From: Emergomyces orientalis
Lineage: Eukaryota; Ascomycota; Eurotiomycetes; Onygenales; Ajellomycetaceae
Assembly: GCA_002110485.1 (NCBI GenBank)
Contig: MOWL01000067.1
Span: 2,728,001-2,792,000, forward strand
Length of the DNA: 64,000 nucleotides
Direction: 5' to 3'
Part shown: piece by piece, positions 12,773 through 22,431 of the stretch
Numbering within the stretch: position 1 is the first letter of the stretch
Layout: each line of letters starts with the position of its first letter
Notes under the pieces: generated by a model
Told to the model about the DNA's origin: nothing
Databases searched by the model: none
Seen by the model: the letters and a program-made list of their open reading frames with translations, nothing else
Translations under genes and position numbers: made by a program

Positions 12773-12799
<27 letters not shown>
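12751..12799. repeat. (CA)n-(CT)n compound microsatellite
   Basis: A run of CA dinucleotides (12751-12772) passes directly into CT dinucleotides (12773-12799), about 200 bp before the ATG at 13006. A hypervariable tract in a promoter or 5' UTR is expected to differ between strains. Confidence 0.9.
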
Positions 12800-12803
<4 letters not shown>

Positions 12804-13005
12804 TTGGTCTGCCGCCGCTGAAGTGGGGAACTATCTCTCAAGCTAAATATACTCAGCTGTACTTTGTCTTCTAACCGCCCAATCCCGAGACATTTCCGGA
12901 ATTTTCCTTTGCGCATGATTCTGGTGTGGACTTAGATCGAGTTCTTTGCTTTGCATAATAATATTATAACTCGAATCTCCCATACCTTCAATCTCCCAAG
13001 CAGCC

Positions 13006-14208
13006 ATGGCTGCTATAAATCCCCCAACCGACAGGACGTCGGATTCCACCACACCAGATCCCGCTTCTGTTAAAGAGTTGCCAGTCACTTCATTTCTATC
13101 AGTATCTGAACCGCAAACTCAGCGACAACAGCAACAACAACCCATCCCCAACACTCTTTCGGCAGAAGCGAACAAGATGGGCGTAATGAATGACAAAGAG
13201 AGTAAGGAATGGAGACTCAAACCAAAAAAGAACCTTGAATCCAGTGCGGTTGAAAAGAGCGAATCGCAACAACGCCCATCAAACATCCCAAATCCCATAG
13301 CCACCATGAGACCCGTTTCCCCTCTACATTCTCTCAACTCGACTCGACCATCTGCATCTCCACACCGTGCGAGAAATCCCTACATGTCTCCGTCGTCGCC
13401 CAATCGTGGATTTCGCTCTGCATCTCCACGACTCCACTCGCCTGCTTCATCGCAGATTTTCGAACGGAATGTCCAAGAAGATTTCGCTCCAGCCCAAGCC
13501 TCCCCATCTATACCCTCACACATCATGACGGAAAACCATATCCCCCCCATCCTTGGCGCTTCCTCTGCTGCTTTAACCGATGAACGGCTTGACCCAGACT
13601 CCGTCGAAATTATCACACATAACTTCCACCAACCTGCCTCCCTCAGCGTGACGGGTGGCCAACCTGAACACCCAATGACGTCTTCTTGGCACGAAGATCT
13701 CAACCCTCATTTACCCCCAGATGTAGAAGATTCGGTCTCCAATTACGGCGGCCTGGACTCATCTGATATCCGCCGCCTAAGCTTCGTATCATTCGCTGAC
13801 GTCGTCCACGGCGAACACGCCGAAACGGACCATGCCTCAAACCGAGATTCCATGTACATTGCAGGCCTCTCGACCAACACCGCCTTATTCGCGGCGCAGA
13901 ACCGTTCCCCATCTCCCATGCGCTCTCCAGTTTCGTCCCATGGCTTCGGTACATCCCCACCAACAAGCGTATCGCCTTCCACAAAAGGTTTGGACACCTC
14001 TCCCAACCGTGGAGGTCGGGTGGCCGGGAGCCCCCGACTCTGCGCCCATAGCCCCCCTCCCGGCACCTTTGGGGGCGAGTTGAATGTCGAAACCATGCGG
14101 CAGGCTCTCCGACGGACTGGTTCCGGCGATTTTGGTGGTGGATTCCGCAGTCAACCCATGAGCGCTGTTGGGAATGACGATGGGACTTACGATCGTCCCT
14201 TTAAATAG
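13006..14208 (+). CDS. Disordered Ser/Pro-rich protein of unknown function with an RRLSFVSFADVV motif
   Basis: A single-exon ORF of 400 aa with a good initiation context (GCC ATG G). I do not recognise a named family. It is dominated by Ser, Pro, Asn and Arg, with many S-P sites (SPLHSL, SPSSPNRG, SPSPMRSP, TSPPTS, TSPNRG, GSPRL), so it may be a target of proline-directed kinases. One ordered-looking segment at about residues 245-270 reads SNYGGLDSSDIRRLSFVSF followed by ADVVHGEHAE. RRLS fits a basophilic kinase or 14-3-3 type site. A second segment near the C-terminus (ELNVETMRQALRRTGSGDFGGG) also looks conserved. There is no signal peptide or membrane segment. A regulatory or scaffold role is possible but unsupported. 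Confidence 0.75.
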   Translation: MAAINPPTDRTSDSTTPDPASVKELPVTSFLSVSEPQTQRQQQQQPIPNTLSAEANKMGVMNDKESKEWRLKPKKNLESSAVEKSESQQRPSNIPNPIATMRPVSPLHSLNSTRPSASPHRARNPYMSPSSPNRGFRSASPRLHSPASSQIFERNVQEDFAPAQASPSIPSHIMTENHIPPILGASSAALTDERLDPDSVEIITHNFHQPASLSVTGGQPEHPMTSSWHEDLNPHLPPDVEDSVSNYGGLDSSDIRRLSFVSFADVVHGEHAETDHASNRDSMYIAGLSTNTALFAAQNRSPSPMRSPVSSHGFGTSPPTSVSPSTKGLDTSPNRGGRVAGSPRLCAHSPPPGTFGGELNVETMRQALRRTGSGDFGGGFRSQPMSAVGNDDGTYDRPFK

Positions 14209-15602
14209 TGACATCCACCCACCCACCCACCTTCTGAAAAGGTTTGATGCTCCTTTGTAAATTTGTTATGTATTTGGTTTTTTGGTTTTTTGTTCCCATT
14301 TGTTTTCGCTCTCATCCATTACTTCACTTTTTTCTACTTCCCTTTTTTCTCATCAATTTTCACCAATGGGGGTAGATAGGAGTTTTTTTCTTTCTTCTTT
14401 TCTTCTGAGGTATTGCGTTTCGGGAAGCTCGTAACTTGACTTTGCTCTATTTTTCCCATAACCATTTATTTTTAACATAACATTTGGGAGGACAGTTTTC
14501 ATTTCGTTTCATTTTCTTTTTACTTCTGGCATATGTCTTTTTTTTCGCTTTCTGGTCTTTCCTTGGTTCCAATTCTGTCGCCTGGTTCATTTGCACTATC
14601 TCTTGCCTCCTTGTTTTGGGTTGACCTGTACCTTTCCTTCGATTTTTCCTTTGATATATGTCCTTTTTACTCTTTATTTCCTCACTCTTTATTTCCTCGC
14701 TTATCTTCTAGCTATTATATATTTTTGTTTTCTTTCTTGCTTCTTCTTTTCTGATTCCCCAGGATAAATCCTTGCAAAAACCTCTCGTCAAATAACCGAG
14801 GGCCATATATTTCATATCCCCATCATCAAAGGAATTATGTTCAAACTAGCTTGCTAAATTGAACAGCGGTCTGCTTTTACTATCTATCTATCTATATATC
14901 TATCTATCTACATCTTTTCATCAGTATCATTATCATGATTATTATTATTATTATTATTATCACACCGCTCATCTTTTATCATCTATAATTCGGATTCAGA
15001 AAGTTCTAACTTCACTTCGTCTTCCGGGTAAATCCCGGATTCGATGGCGGGAATTTTGTTTTATTAAGTCTGATAATTGTTGAGATTATATTCTTTCCCT
15101 ATTTTAATCTATTTAGTGGTATCAAAATGATTGCGTTTTATTTTTAGGTTCCCCTTTTTTCATTTTTAAGTCCCCCCTATTTGATGGGTTGAAAACATTT
15201 GCATTTGTTGATTGATATATACCCTTTCCTGATTCGCCATCCATATACAAATTGAGTTAAAATTTCCTTCGGTCGTCGAATTTTCCGAAAAAATCGTTGT
15301 GTAGGGATACAAATACCTCGACGCAATAACAAACCAAGCCAGCTGCTCAAATAAATTTACCGAAGATATATATATACCACGCGAAGCCTGGCCTGATTTT
15401 GCCTAACCGACAGCTCCATTCTCGGGGAAGAGGATTTCCAAGACGAAAGAAGTAGTAGCGCAAACGTCCCTTTCATTTGACAGGAGTGAAACTTCGCGCG
15501 TAACACGCTCCAAGAAGATTCTTCCCCTAGCTCCCCCCCCCACCAAAAGCCATCCATCCAATTTAAGGGGAAAGTTAGATGTATTTATCCCACCCAATTA
15601 TA
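14209..15602. other. Convergent intergenic region, T-rich 3' UTRs
   Basis: About 1.4 kb between the 3' ends of the gene at 13006 and cystathionine gamma-synthase. It is strongly pyrimidine-rich at 14,270-14,760 on the plus strand. A (TATC)n run lies at about 14,880-14,912 and (ATT)n at about 14,938-14,960. The T-rich ORFs are low-complexity and not credible genes. Confidence 0.65.
14880..14960. repeat. (TATC)n and (ATT)n microsatellites
   Basis: CTAT/TATC tetranucleotide units at about 14880-14912 are followed, after about 25 bp, by ATT trinucleotides at about 14938-14960, within the convergent intergenic region. Confidence 0.8.
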
Positions 15603-17742
15603 TCACGACTTCTTCGACACCTTCGCTGCCGCTTCAAGGGCACGCTCGATCCGAGCTCGCAGGTCTGCGGGGTCCTCGAGTCCGACACTAGTTCTTATCA
15701 GATCCGTCGGGACGCCTAATGAGTTTGCCTGGATAATATATGTGAGTGATTTTATTTTTCTTCCTTGGAAAGATGGAGCGGTAGAAGGGTAATGGAGAAG
15801 GACAAAATTGACTCACCCATTCTAATTCTCCGTAGTGGGCTAGAATTACGTAGGGGGAGCTTTATGAGGGGGATTTTATGTCAGTACACATCGCCTATTG
15901 GTATGTGTTCTAGCGGGGAAATACCTGAGGGTAAAATTCGTTCCCAAACTAGGACCCTTCATGACTTCAAGAGCGTCGTAAAAGGCAGTCGCCTCATCTT
16001 TCGAATTGAAAGTTATGGAGTACAAACCGCCGTAGCCTCCATTGGGGTTCTTGCATTTGTCATAGAATGGTCTGGTTGGGTTATATTTCGGGTAATAAAG
16101 GTCCTTGACTGTTAACAGAGTATTAATAACCTCTTTTACTTCCTCTGGTTAAACATCCCCTAGGTATTCTCGAAGCTGAACTTACTCAAAGGTGACGCTT
16201 TTAACTGCGCAGTAATTTCTTCTGTGGCTACGTTAATGCGCTCAATCCTTGATACGAAATCGCGGCTGTTTCGCTCTAGAAAAATCGCGTCTTCGCCCCA
16301 GTAGTTATCTTCATACTCCGTCTCAAGCACTGCCTTCATCTTTTGGTAATATTGCCCATGCGGATTAAACACGGCACTGCCGCCCATTACATTGCTGTCT
16401 CCACTGAATACCTTGGTCAAGCTACTGACGACGACGTCGGAATAAGGGAGAACATTGACGTTGATAAAGTTGCCCACAGACTCATCCACAACCACCGCGA
16501 AATCATATTTCGTCGCTAGGTTTCGAATGCGCTCAAGATCGGGGGCTTTCAGCAGCGGATTCCCAGGGAATTCCGTGAAAAGGGCTAAGAACCGCTCCCC
16601 TGATTCCAACCGTTTCTCAAGTTCATCCAGCTCTTCAGATGACGCATGCCCATAAAATTGAACACCGGGTCCCCATTTCTGCAATATCTTTAGCGTATCG
16701 ACATAAGGGAAGCCGAAACAGATGCTCTTCATCGGACCCCGGGCAGCCATTAGCATGCGATGGGTGTTGAAGATCGAACTCATGCCCGAAGGGAACAGGA
16801 AGACGTGGTCTTCCGTCAACCCGGCAATTCGCCCATTCGATGACGTAGACTGCAGTGCTTCGCTGAGCTCACCATTGCAGGTCAAAGAGCCGGCAATCCG
16901 CCTCCGAACCGCTAGCTTTGCGTTATTGGCATGCGCCATGCTCAGGTTACGCCCAAAGCGCTCTTCGATGAACTGGTCAAATTCCTTCGACGAGGGGATT
17001 TCGCTTTTCTGCGGTTGCCGCTGCGCTGGTGTCGAGTCCTTGCTAATGTTCCCCAGAGACCCATTCCGTTGATACCGCTTGGGGCCCTTGTGAGGCCACT
17101 GAGTTGTGTGCTCACCCCGCTGCAGCAACAGGCTCTCTTCGATTAAATACCCATCTTCCAACGCCTTTAAACAGAATTCGCTACGTCGGCTTGAGATCCC
17201 GTCACCTGTGTGTTGCCACACCTCCTTTGCAATGGCGCTATGTGCGGCTGGGTACAAAACACAAAATAGCGGCGACGCAATATTTGAATGCATGTTACCA
17301 CTGTCACGCTCGTCTGAGTGAGGTTGTTGCTGTTGCTGCGGCTGCGGCTGCCTCTGTGGCGGTAAGAGACTAACAGTGCGAACCTTTTGCGCCTCCTCAG
17401 CTGATAGCCGTGAAGTCATGAATTGGTAACACCGGTCCGCACTCTTACGAGATGGGAACAGAGTGGCGGACTCCTCCTCCGGCGTACCGAAGCGGCGGAC
17501 CACTTCCACCACGAGCGCCTGGATGCTCCTGTGGATGAAGAAGCGTGGGTAGCCACTGATCATGGCATCAGTTACCCATTTCTCGCCTTCTTCGTATCCT
17601 ACATTCGCCCGCCATGTCGGGAGGGAGACACTCACAGCCTATATTTTGTTACGTTAGCATACGACTAGAAATACATGTGAGTGGTGAGAGCAGGCGATGA
17701 GTAAAAAGAACTGTTTATTCCATCAGGTGTGCCTGTCCAGGG

Positions 17743-17776
<34 letters not shown>

Positions 17777-17983
17777 GTGTGTTTCGCAGCCAGCCAGGAG
17801 AAACATATAAGAAGAATGACTCATACAGCAGGAAAGAACACAAAACAGTACAGACTCCATGGCTGAAAGTCTTCTAATTGGTAGTAGACATAAAATTCGG
17901 GTCATTGGATATGTAATTTCACTAAAACATACATGGTCAGTTTCTGGAGGGACAGGTCCTCCGACTGGTAGTTGCTTGAACAT
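15603..17983 (-). CDS. STR2: Cystathionine gamma-synthase (PLP-dependent)
   Basis: Exons 17933-17983, 16186-17638, 15925-16108, 15817-15859 and 15603-15728, total 1,857 nt (618 aa). This is the long fungal Str2/met-7 form, larger than bacterial MetB. It should make cystathionine from cysteine and an activated homoserine in transsulfuration. The PLP-binding lysine lies in SDVVVSSLTKVFSGD, preceded by the cofactor segment FAVVVDESVGNF. The C-terminal fold is restored by splicing (KGPSLGTNFTL, SSPYVILAHYGELEW, ANSLGVPTDLIRTSVGLED). The 17-codon first exon (MFKQLPVGGPVPPETDH) joins to AVSVSLPTW, the conserved start of the family. The reading frame is open for some codons upstream of 17983, so a slightly longer N-terminus is possible. 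Intron 1 carries a 30-base T tract. Confidence 0.93.
17746..17775. repeat. Poly-T tract in intron 1 of cystathionine gamma-synthase
   Basis: Thirty consecutive T on the plus strand (poly-A in the transcript) inside intron 17639-17932. The length may vary between strains or be a sequencing artefact. Confidence 0.9.
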
Positions 17984-18785
17984 CCTGGCGGCCAAGTATA
18001 TGATGTCTGATGGACAGATGAGCGGGATATCGGGAACAAAAGCGCTTTAGCTCAAGGAAGAATTCAAAATGCAGATACTGAGCATTGCCCGCGAATACAA
18101 AGAAACGGGATTATTGTGTATAGACCACCCGATGTTACTGTTGTTGAAGTGTTGGAGAGAAAAAAGATATATCGAGGTGGGGGGGGATGGGGTGAAAAAA
18201 AGAGAGAGAGCGCGAGAGATTGATAAGGTTTTTTTTGGCTGTTGCGTTTCCGTCAGCCCCCACGCCGCCATCCCGCAACCGTATTTCTGTGACGGCATTT
18301 ATTACGCTGCGTATTATCTGATGTGAATAGCAAACTACTCACACTTTAGAACAGTCTTGGTTAATAATTAAATATAAATGAATAAATAAACCACTAATCC
18401 TAGTTACAATTGTTTCATTTCCCTTGAATTCGTTGCTTCCGCGTATCATACACACAATTCAGCCAGTTAAACAATGTGTCGCTGTCTAAGTTTCCCCATA
18501 TGTTTTTTCGTATTACAATACTAGTATAATACACACCCTATCGCTTCACCTCGAGCAAAAAAAAAAAAAAAAAAAAAAGGTTGAAGCTTCAAACGACAAC
18601 CAACCAGCAACACGCAACCAGAGCTGGAAAAAGGTGCGAAATTCGAGGAATCGCAAAAACCGCCATAACGACGGTAGACCGCAAAGGCGCTTTTCGCTGA
18701 GTTCCAGTTCAGCGCCCTATGCCTGCCACTGGCTATTTTTAGTTTAATCCCAATCCCTATTCCCGCACAGCTTTTGGCGTTGTCA
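17984..18785. other. Divergent promoter region (cystathionine gamma-synthase and UTP22)
   Basis: About 800 bp between divergent starts. It contains a purine-rich run at about 18,180-18,220 and a 22-base A tract at 18,557-18,578, roughly 210 bp upstream of the UTP22 ATG. Poly(dA:dT) tracts of this kind often mark nucleosome-depleted promoters. No specific operator was recognised. Confidence 0.6.
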
Positions 18786-21700
18786 ATGGCAGAAATCAGC
18801 GCAAAACGAAGAAAGTTAAGTTTGGGAGATGGAGCTCAACAACCTGCCAGAAATGGAGTCAAAGGGACGGAAAGTCGGTCACGATCAGATGCGTCTACAG
18901 CTGAGCTTGCTGTTGCCAGTGGAGTATTCAAGTCCAATGTCTTCAAATTGCAGGTGGATGAATTGCTCTCTCAACTGCGACCAGACCATGACAAGCTACT
19001 TTCCCGAGTCGAGAAACCGCTGCGGAAACTAAAAAGCATTATCGAAAAAATACCAGATATCCCTCCTAAAACCGTGTTTGAGGCGGAGAAAGAGCTGCGC
19101 AAACGATCGGGCGTTTTTGTTCCGTTCCCAGATCCCCGGCCCGCGAAAGATACCAAGTACACACTGGAATACGCTTCACCTGTGAATATCAACGTCGTAG
19201 GGAGCTTCGCGGTCAAGACAGAAATAAAGTCAAAGCTCACAACAATTGACTTGGCTGTCACCATTCCAAGCTCCCTGTTCCAAAAAAAGGATTACCTCAA
19301 TTATCGATATTTCCACAAACGTGCCTACTACATAGCATGCATTGCCGCAGGTATTAAAGATGCTGGGGAACAAGGTTTTAAAATAAGCTGGAGCTATCAA
19401 GAGGGGGATACACTGCGTCCTGTGATTCTGCTAGAATCCACAGAGGGTACCGATGAAACCTTCACCCGCTCTAAATCCCGCATCCGCATTCTCACTGCCA
19501 TCGAAGATGATGTTTTCCCGACTTCCGTCACATTACCCACCAGCAACAACATCCGAAAGAACAATGCGGGCCCTGATCAGCAACACGATGCTACTCAATC
19601 AGCGGACCATGTTCCGACCCCAGTTTACAACGCTGCTATCCGGTCTGAGGCATCCGTATCGGCTTTCTTGAAACTTCAATATGCTGCAAGCGTCAAATGC
19701 ACAGCCTATCGAGATGCGTGTATCCTTGGACGAATTTGGCTTCAGCAGAGAGGCTTTGGAACGGCCTTTACACAGGGTGGCTTTGGTCATTTTGAGTGGG
19801 CTACTCTCGTAGCCTTGCTTCTTGAAGGGGGTGGACCTAATGGGAAACCGCTTCTCTCCCCGAGTTACAGCAGCTATCAAGTTTTCAAGGCTACAATCCA
19901 GTTCCTTTCTGGCAAAAATCTTATCCAGCCATTCATACTGTATGCAGCTGGGATTTCGAAAATCCCACCGTCTGACGTGCCTATTTTCTTCGATGGGAAA
20001 AGAGGCACGAACATCCTTTATAAAATGTCCTCTTGGTCATATGCTCTGCTACGCCATGAGTCTCTTACCACGTTGAAAATGTTGAACGACTCTCTTCACG
20101 ACAATTTTAAAGGAGTTTTTATCCTCAAAGTTGATGATCCGCTTTGCAGATTTGACCACCTTATTTCAATGTCTCCGCAAACGTCCCTTTTTTCAACTCT
20201 TCGCCTCGTTAAATACCAATCGTCAATATACAAGGTCCTTTTGAAAGCTTTGGGCGATAGAGCTAAACTCATCTATATTTCCATTCCAGATACCCATACC
20301 TGGCCCGTTGAGTCAGGAGCTCGCCCTTCCACAAAGGAAACTGGACCTTCAATCACCATAGGATTATTACTCGATGCTGAACATTCCAACCGGATAGTCG
20401 ATCACGGTCCTTCAGCTGAAGATAAAGAAGCCTCTGCTTCTTTCCAAAAGTTCTGGGGTGATAAATCCGAACTCAGGCGCTTTAAGGATGGAAGTATCGT
20501 GGAAAGTTTAGTGTGGTCCGATCGCCAGTCAGATCCACCAATTGTCCAACAGATTATAGCCCATATCCTGAAGCTGCATTTTGGCCTTGATGAAAACCGC
20601 ATTACCTTTGCTAGCTACGGCCTCGACGCCGAATACTTCAACGGTATCAACGCCTTGAACCCAACAGCTCCCTTTCAACAATATATGGATGCGTTTAGTT
20701 CTCTTGAAAAATTGCTCCAAGGGATCGATGGTCTTCCACTCACATTACACCAGCTCTCTGCGGCCAACCCTCTATTAAGATACACATCAACCCAGGTGTC
20801 AAGCATCGGCCTAGTTCAAAACACTCCTGCTGATATTCTCCTCCAGTTCGAGGGCTCGACACGTTGGCCAGATGACTTGACCGCCATCCAAATGACAAAG
20901 CTGGCTTTTTTACTAAAGATAGCCGAACTTCTACAAGACTCGGGAGAAGTAGCCTCCTGTCATGTAGGTCTGGAGAATGAAAATACCAAATTCCTCAACA
21001 CCTCGTTCCTCGACATAGTCCTCCCTAGCTCAATAACATTCCGCCTTCGCATCTACCACGACAGAGAGCAGAATCTATTGGAGCAACAACTGAAAAGCAA
21101 AGAACTAGCAGCCCGCCAAAAGGAAGAGTTAGCATTTGCCCTCGCCACACACAAACGTGCTTTCATCCAGGCCCCCAAACACACGCAAACAATCCGAACG
21201 CTCTCCACGCGTTTCCCCCTCCTCTCGCCAACCATCCGCCTCTTGAAAAAATGGGTAAACTCCCATCTCCTAACGCCTCACCTCCGCGAAGAACTCCTGG
21301 AACTCATCGTCTGCCGCGTCTTCGTCCACCCATACCCCTGGGATGCCCCCTCTAGCATCGTCACCGGTTTCCTGCGAACCCTTCACTTGCTCTCCCGCTG
21401 GGACTGGCAGCTGGAGCCGTTAATTGTTGACCTAAACCAAGAACTGACATCACAGCAATTGTCCGAGATTCAAACGCGCTTCGACGCCTGGCGAAATATC
21501 GATCCGATGATGAACACGGTCACCCTCTTCGCGGCGTCGAACCTTGACCGGGACGGCGTCGCCTGGACCCAGTTTTCGAAGCCGCCACGTGTCGTCGCGG
21601 CTAGGCTATCTGCCCTATCCAAGTCAGCTATGAAGCTCGTGACGGAGAAGAGGTTAGCTTTGCACGCGCCAGAACTTTTCGTATCTCCCTTGACAGATTA

Positions 21701-22118
21701 TGATTTTGTGCTCTGGTTGGATTCGAAGTATGTTTCCGGCGGCCGGAAGAAGAAGAAGGATCAAGTTGCGTTTAAGAACCTTCAGGGACTAGGTCAAGGG
21801 GGTCTTGATGGCGATATGATAGGGTTTAAGCCCGCTACGGCGTTTGCGGATGAGTTAACCCGTTTGTACGGGCATGCTATTGTATTTTTCCATGGGGATG
21901 ATGGGGAGACCGGTGGTGGTGTCATCGCTGGTGTTTGGAACCAGCAGACGACAAAACCACGGCCTTGGGGTTTGAAGATTGGATATTCCACAATTCCGTC
22001 AAATGTTGGGGGGGAAGAAGGAAATGGGGCGGAGCTAACGCCTAATAGAACAGCGATTCTGAATGAGATTGCCACGATAGGTGGTGAGCTTATTGAGAAG
22101 ATTCAGGTTAATCGGTAA
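18786..22118 (+). CDS. UTP22: U3 snoRNP / small-subunit processome protein Utp22 (Nrap family)
   Basis: A single exon of 1,110 aa starting MAEISAKRRKLSLGDG; an in-frame TTG lies four codons upstream, but the ATG is preferred. It matches the Nrap/Utp22 family throughout: the nucleotidyltransferase-like segment INVVGSFAVKTEIKSK with TTIDLAVTIPSSLF, then YLNYRYFHKRAYYIACIAAG, the segment ILGRIWLQQRGFGTAFTQGG, and the late domain with VCRVFVHPYPWDAPSS and GFLRTLHLLSRWDW. Utp22 works in the nucleolus with Rrp7 and casein kinase in early 18S rRNA processing. The N-terminal KRRK fits nuclear import. The intronless structure contrasts with neighbours. Two disordered inserts are visible, around STEGTDETFTRSK and the NNIRKNNAGPDQQHD segment. 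Confidence 0.95.
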   Translation: MAEISAKRRKLSLGDGAQQPARNGVKGTESRSRSDASTAELAVASGVFKSNVFKLQVDELLSQLRPDHDKLLSRVEKPLRKLKSIIEKIPDIPPKTVFEAEKELRKRSGVFVPFPDPRPAKDTKYTLEYASPVNINVVGSFAVKTEIKSKLTTIDLAVTIPSSLFQKKDYLNYRYFHKRAYYIACIAAGIKDAGEQGFKISWSYQEGDTLRPVILLESTEGTDETFTRSKSRIRILTAIEDDVFPTSVTLPTSNNIRKNNAGPDQQHDATQSADHVPTPVYNAAIRSEASVSAFLKLQYAASVKCTAYRDACILGRIWLQQRGFGTAFTQGGFGHFEWATLVALLLEGGGPNGKPLLSPSYSSYQVFKATIQFLSGKNLIQPFILYAAGISKIPPSDVPIFFDGKRGTNILYKMSSWSYALLRHESLTTLKMLNDSLHDNFKGVFILKVDDPLCRFDHLISMSPQTSLFSTLRLVKYQSSIYKVLLKALGDRAKLIYISIPDTHTWPVESGARPSTKETGPSITIGLLLDAEHSNRIVDHGPSAEDKEASASFQKFWGDKSELRRFKDGSIVESLVWSDRQSDPPIVQQIIAHILKLHFGLDENRITFASYGLDAEYFNGINALNPTAPFQQYMDAFSSLEKLLQGIDGLPLTLHQLSAANPLLRYTSTQVSSIGLVQNTPADILLQFEGSTRWPDDLTAIQMTKLAFLLKIAELLQDSGEVASCHVGLENENTKFLNTSFLDIVLPSSITFRLRIYHDREQNLLEQQLKSKELAARQKEELAFALATHKRAFIQAPKHTQTIRTLSTRFPLLSPTIRLLKKWVNSHLLTPHLREELLELIVCRVFVHPYPWDAPSSIVTGFLRTLHLLSRWDWQLEPLIVDLNQELTSQQLSEIQTRFDAWRNIDPMMNTVTLFAASNLDRDGVAWTQFSKPPRVVAARLSALSKSAMKLVTEKRLALHAPELFVSPLTDYDFVLWLDSKYVSGGRKKKKDQVAFKNLQGLGQGGLDGDMIGFKPATAFADELTRLYGHAIVFFHGDDGETGGGVIAGVWNQQTTKPRPWGLKIGYSTIPSNVGGEEGNGAELTPNRTAILNEIATIGGELIEKIQVNR

Positions 22119-22431
22119 ATGGATAGATATGGAAAACAGAACGGGGAAGAAAGAGAATAAAATTTTCATTTTCAATACGTTAAAAATTCTGGGTTCTTAT
22201 TTTTTGTTAAAAGATAATAAATAGAATACACAAAAATATGAAGAAAGGAAAGGGAATAACGTTGACCTAAAAACGCCGATGCTATGTAATCTGCATTCTC
22301 TCATCCAGGGACGAACAATGGAATCCACACATTAACCCCTCAGCCCCATCAGGACTCAATAGATGCAAAATATATCTGTGATCACACTCTTGGTGTCGGT
22401 CATCTAAACTATATGAAACGATATGTCACAA
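22119..22431. other. Short convergent intergenic region
   Basis: 313 bp between the stops of UTP22 and POM152, A-rich at its left side. Nothing beyond 3' UTR sequence is evident. Confidence 0.6.

Larger units (their letters stand above)
11552..13005. other. Divergent promoter region (MRPL20 and the gene at 13006)
   Basis: About 1.45 kb between divergently transcribed genes. It holds GA runs near MRPL20, AT-rich sequence with TATATA runs at about 12,020-12,070, pyrimidine-rich sequence from 12,300, and a CA/CT microsatellite at 12,751-12,799 near the downstream gene. The CT-rich stretch before the ATG at 13006 is probably that gene's promoter and 5' UTR. Confidence 0.6.
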
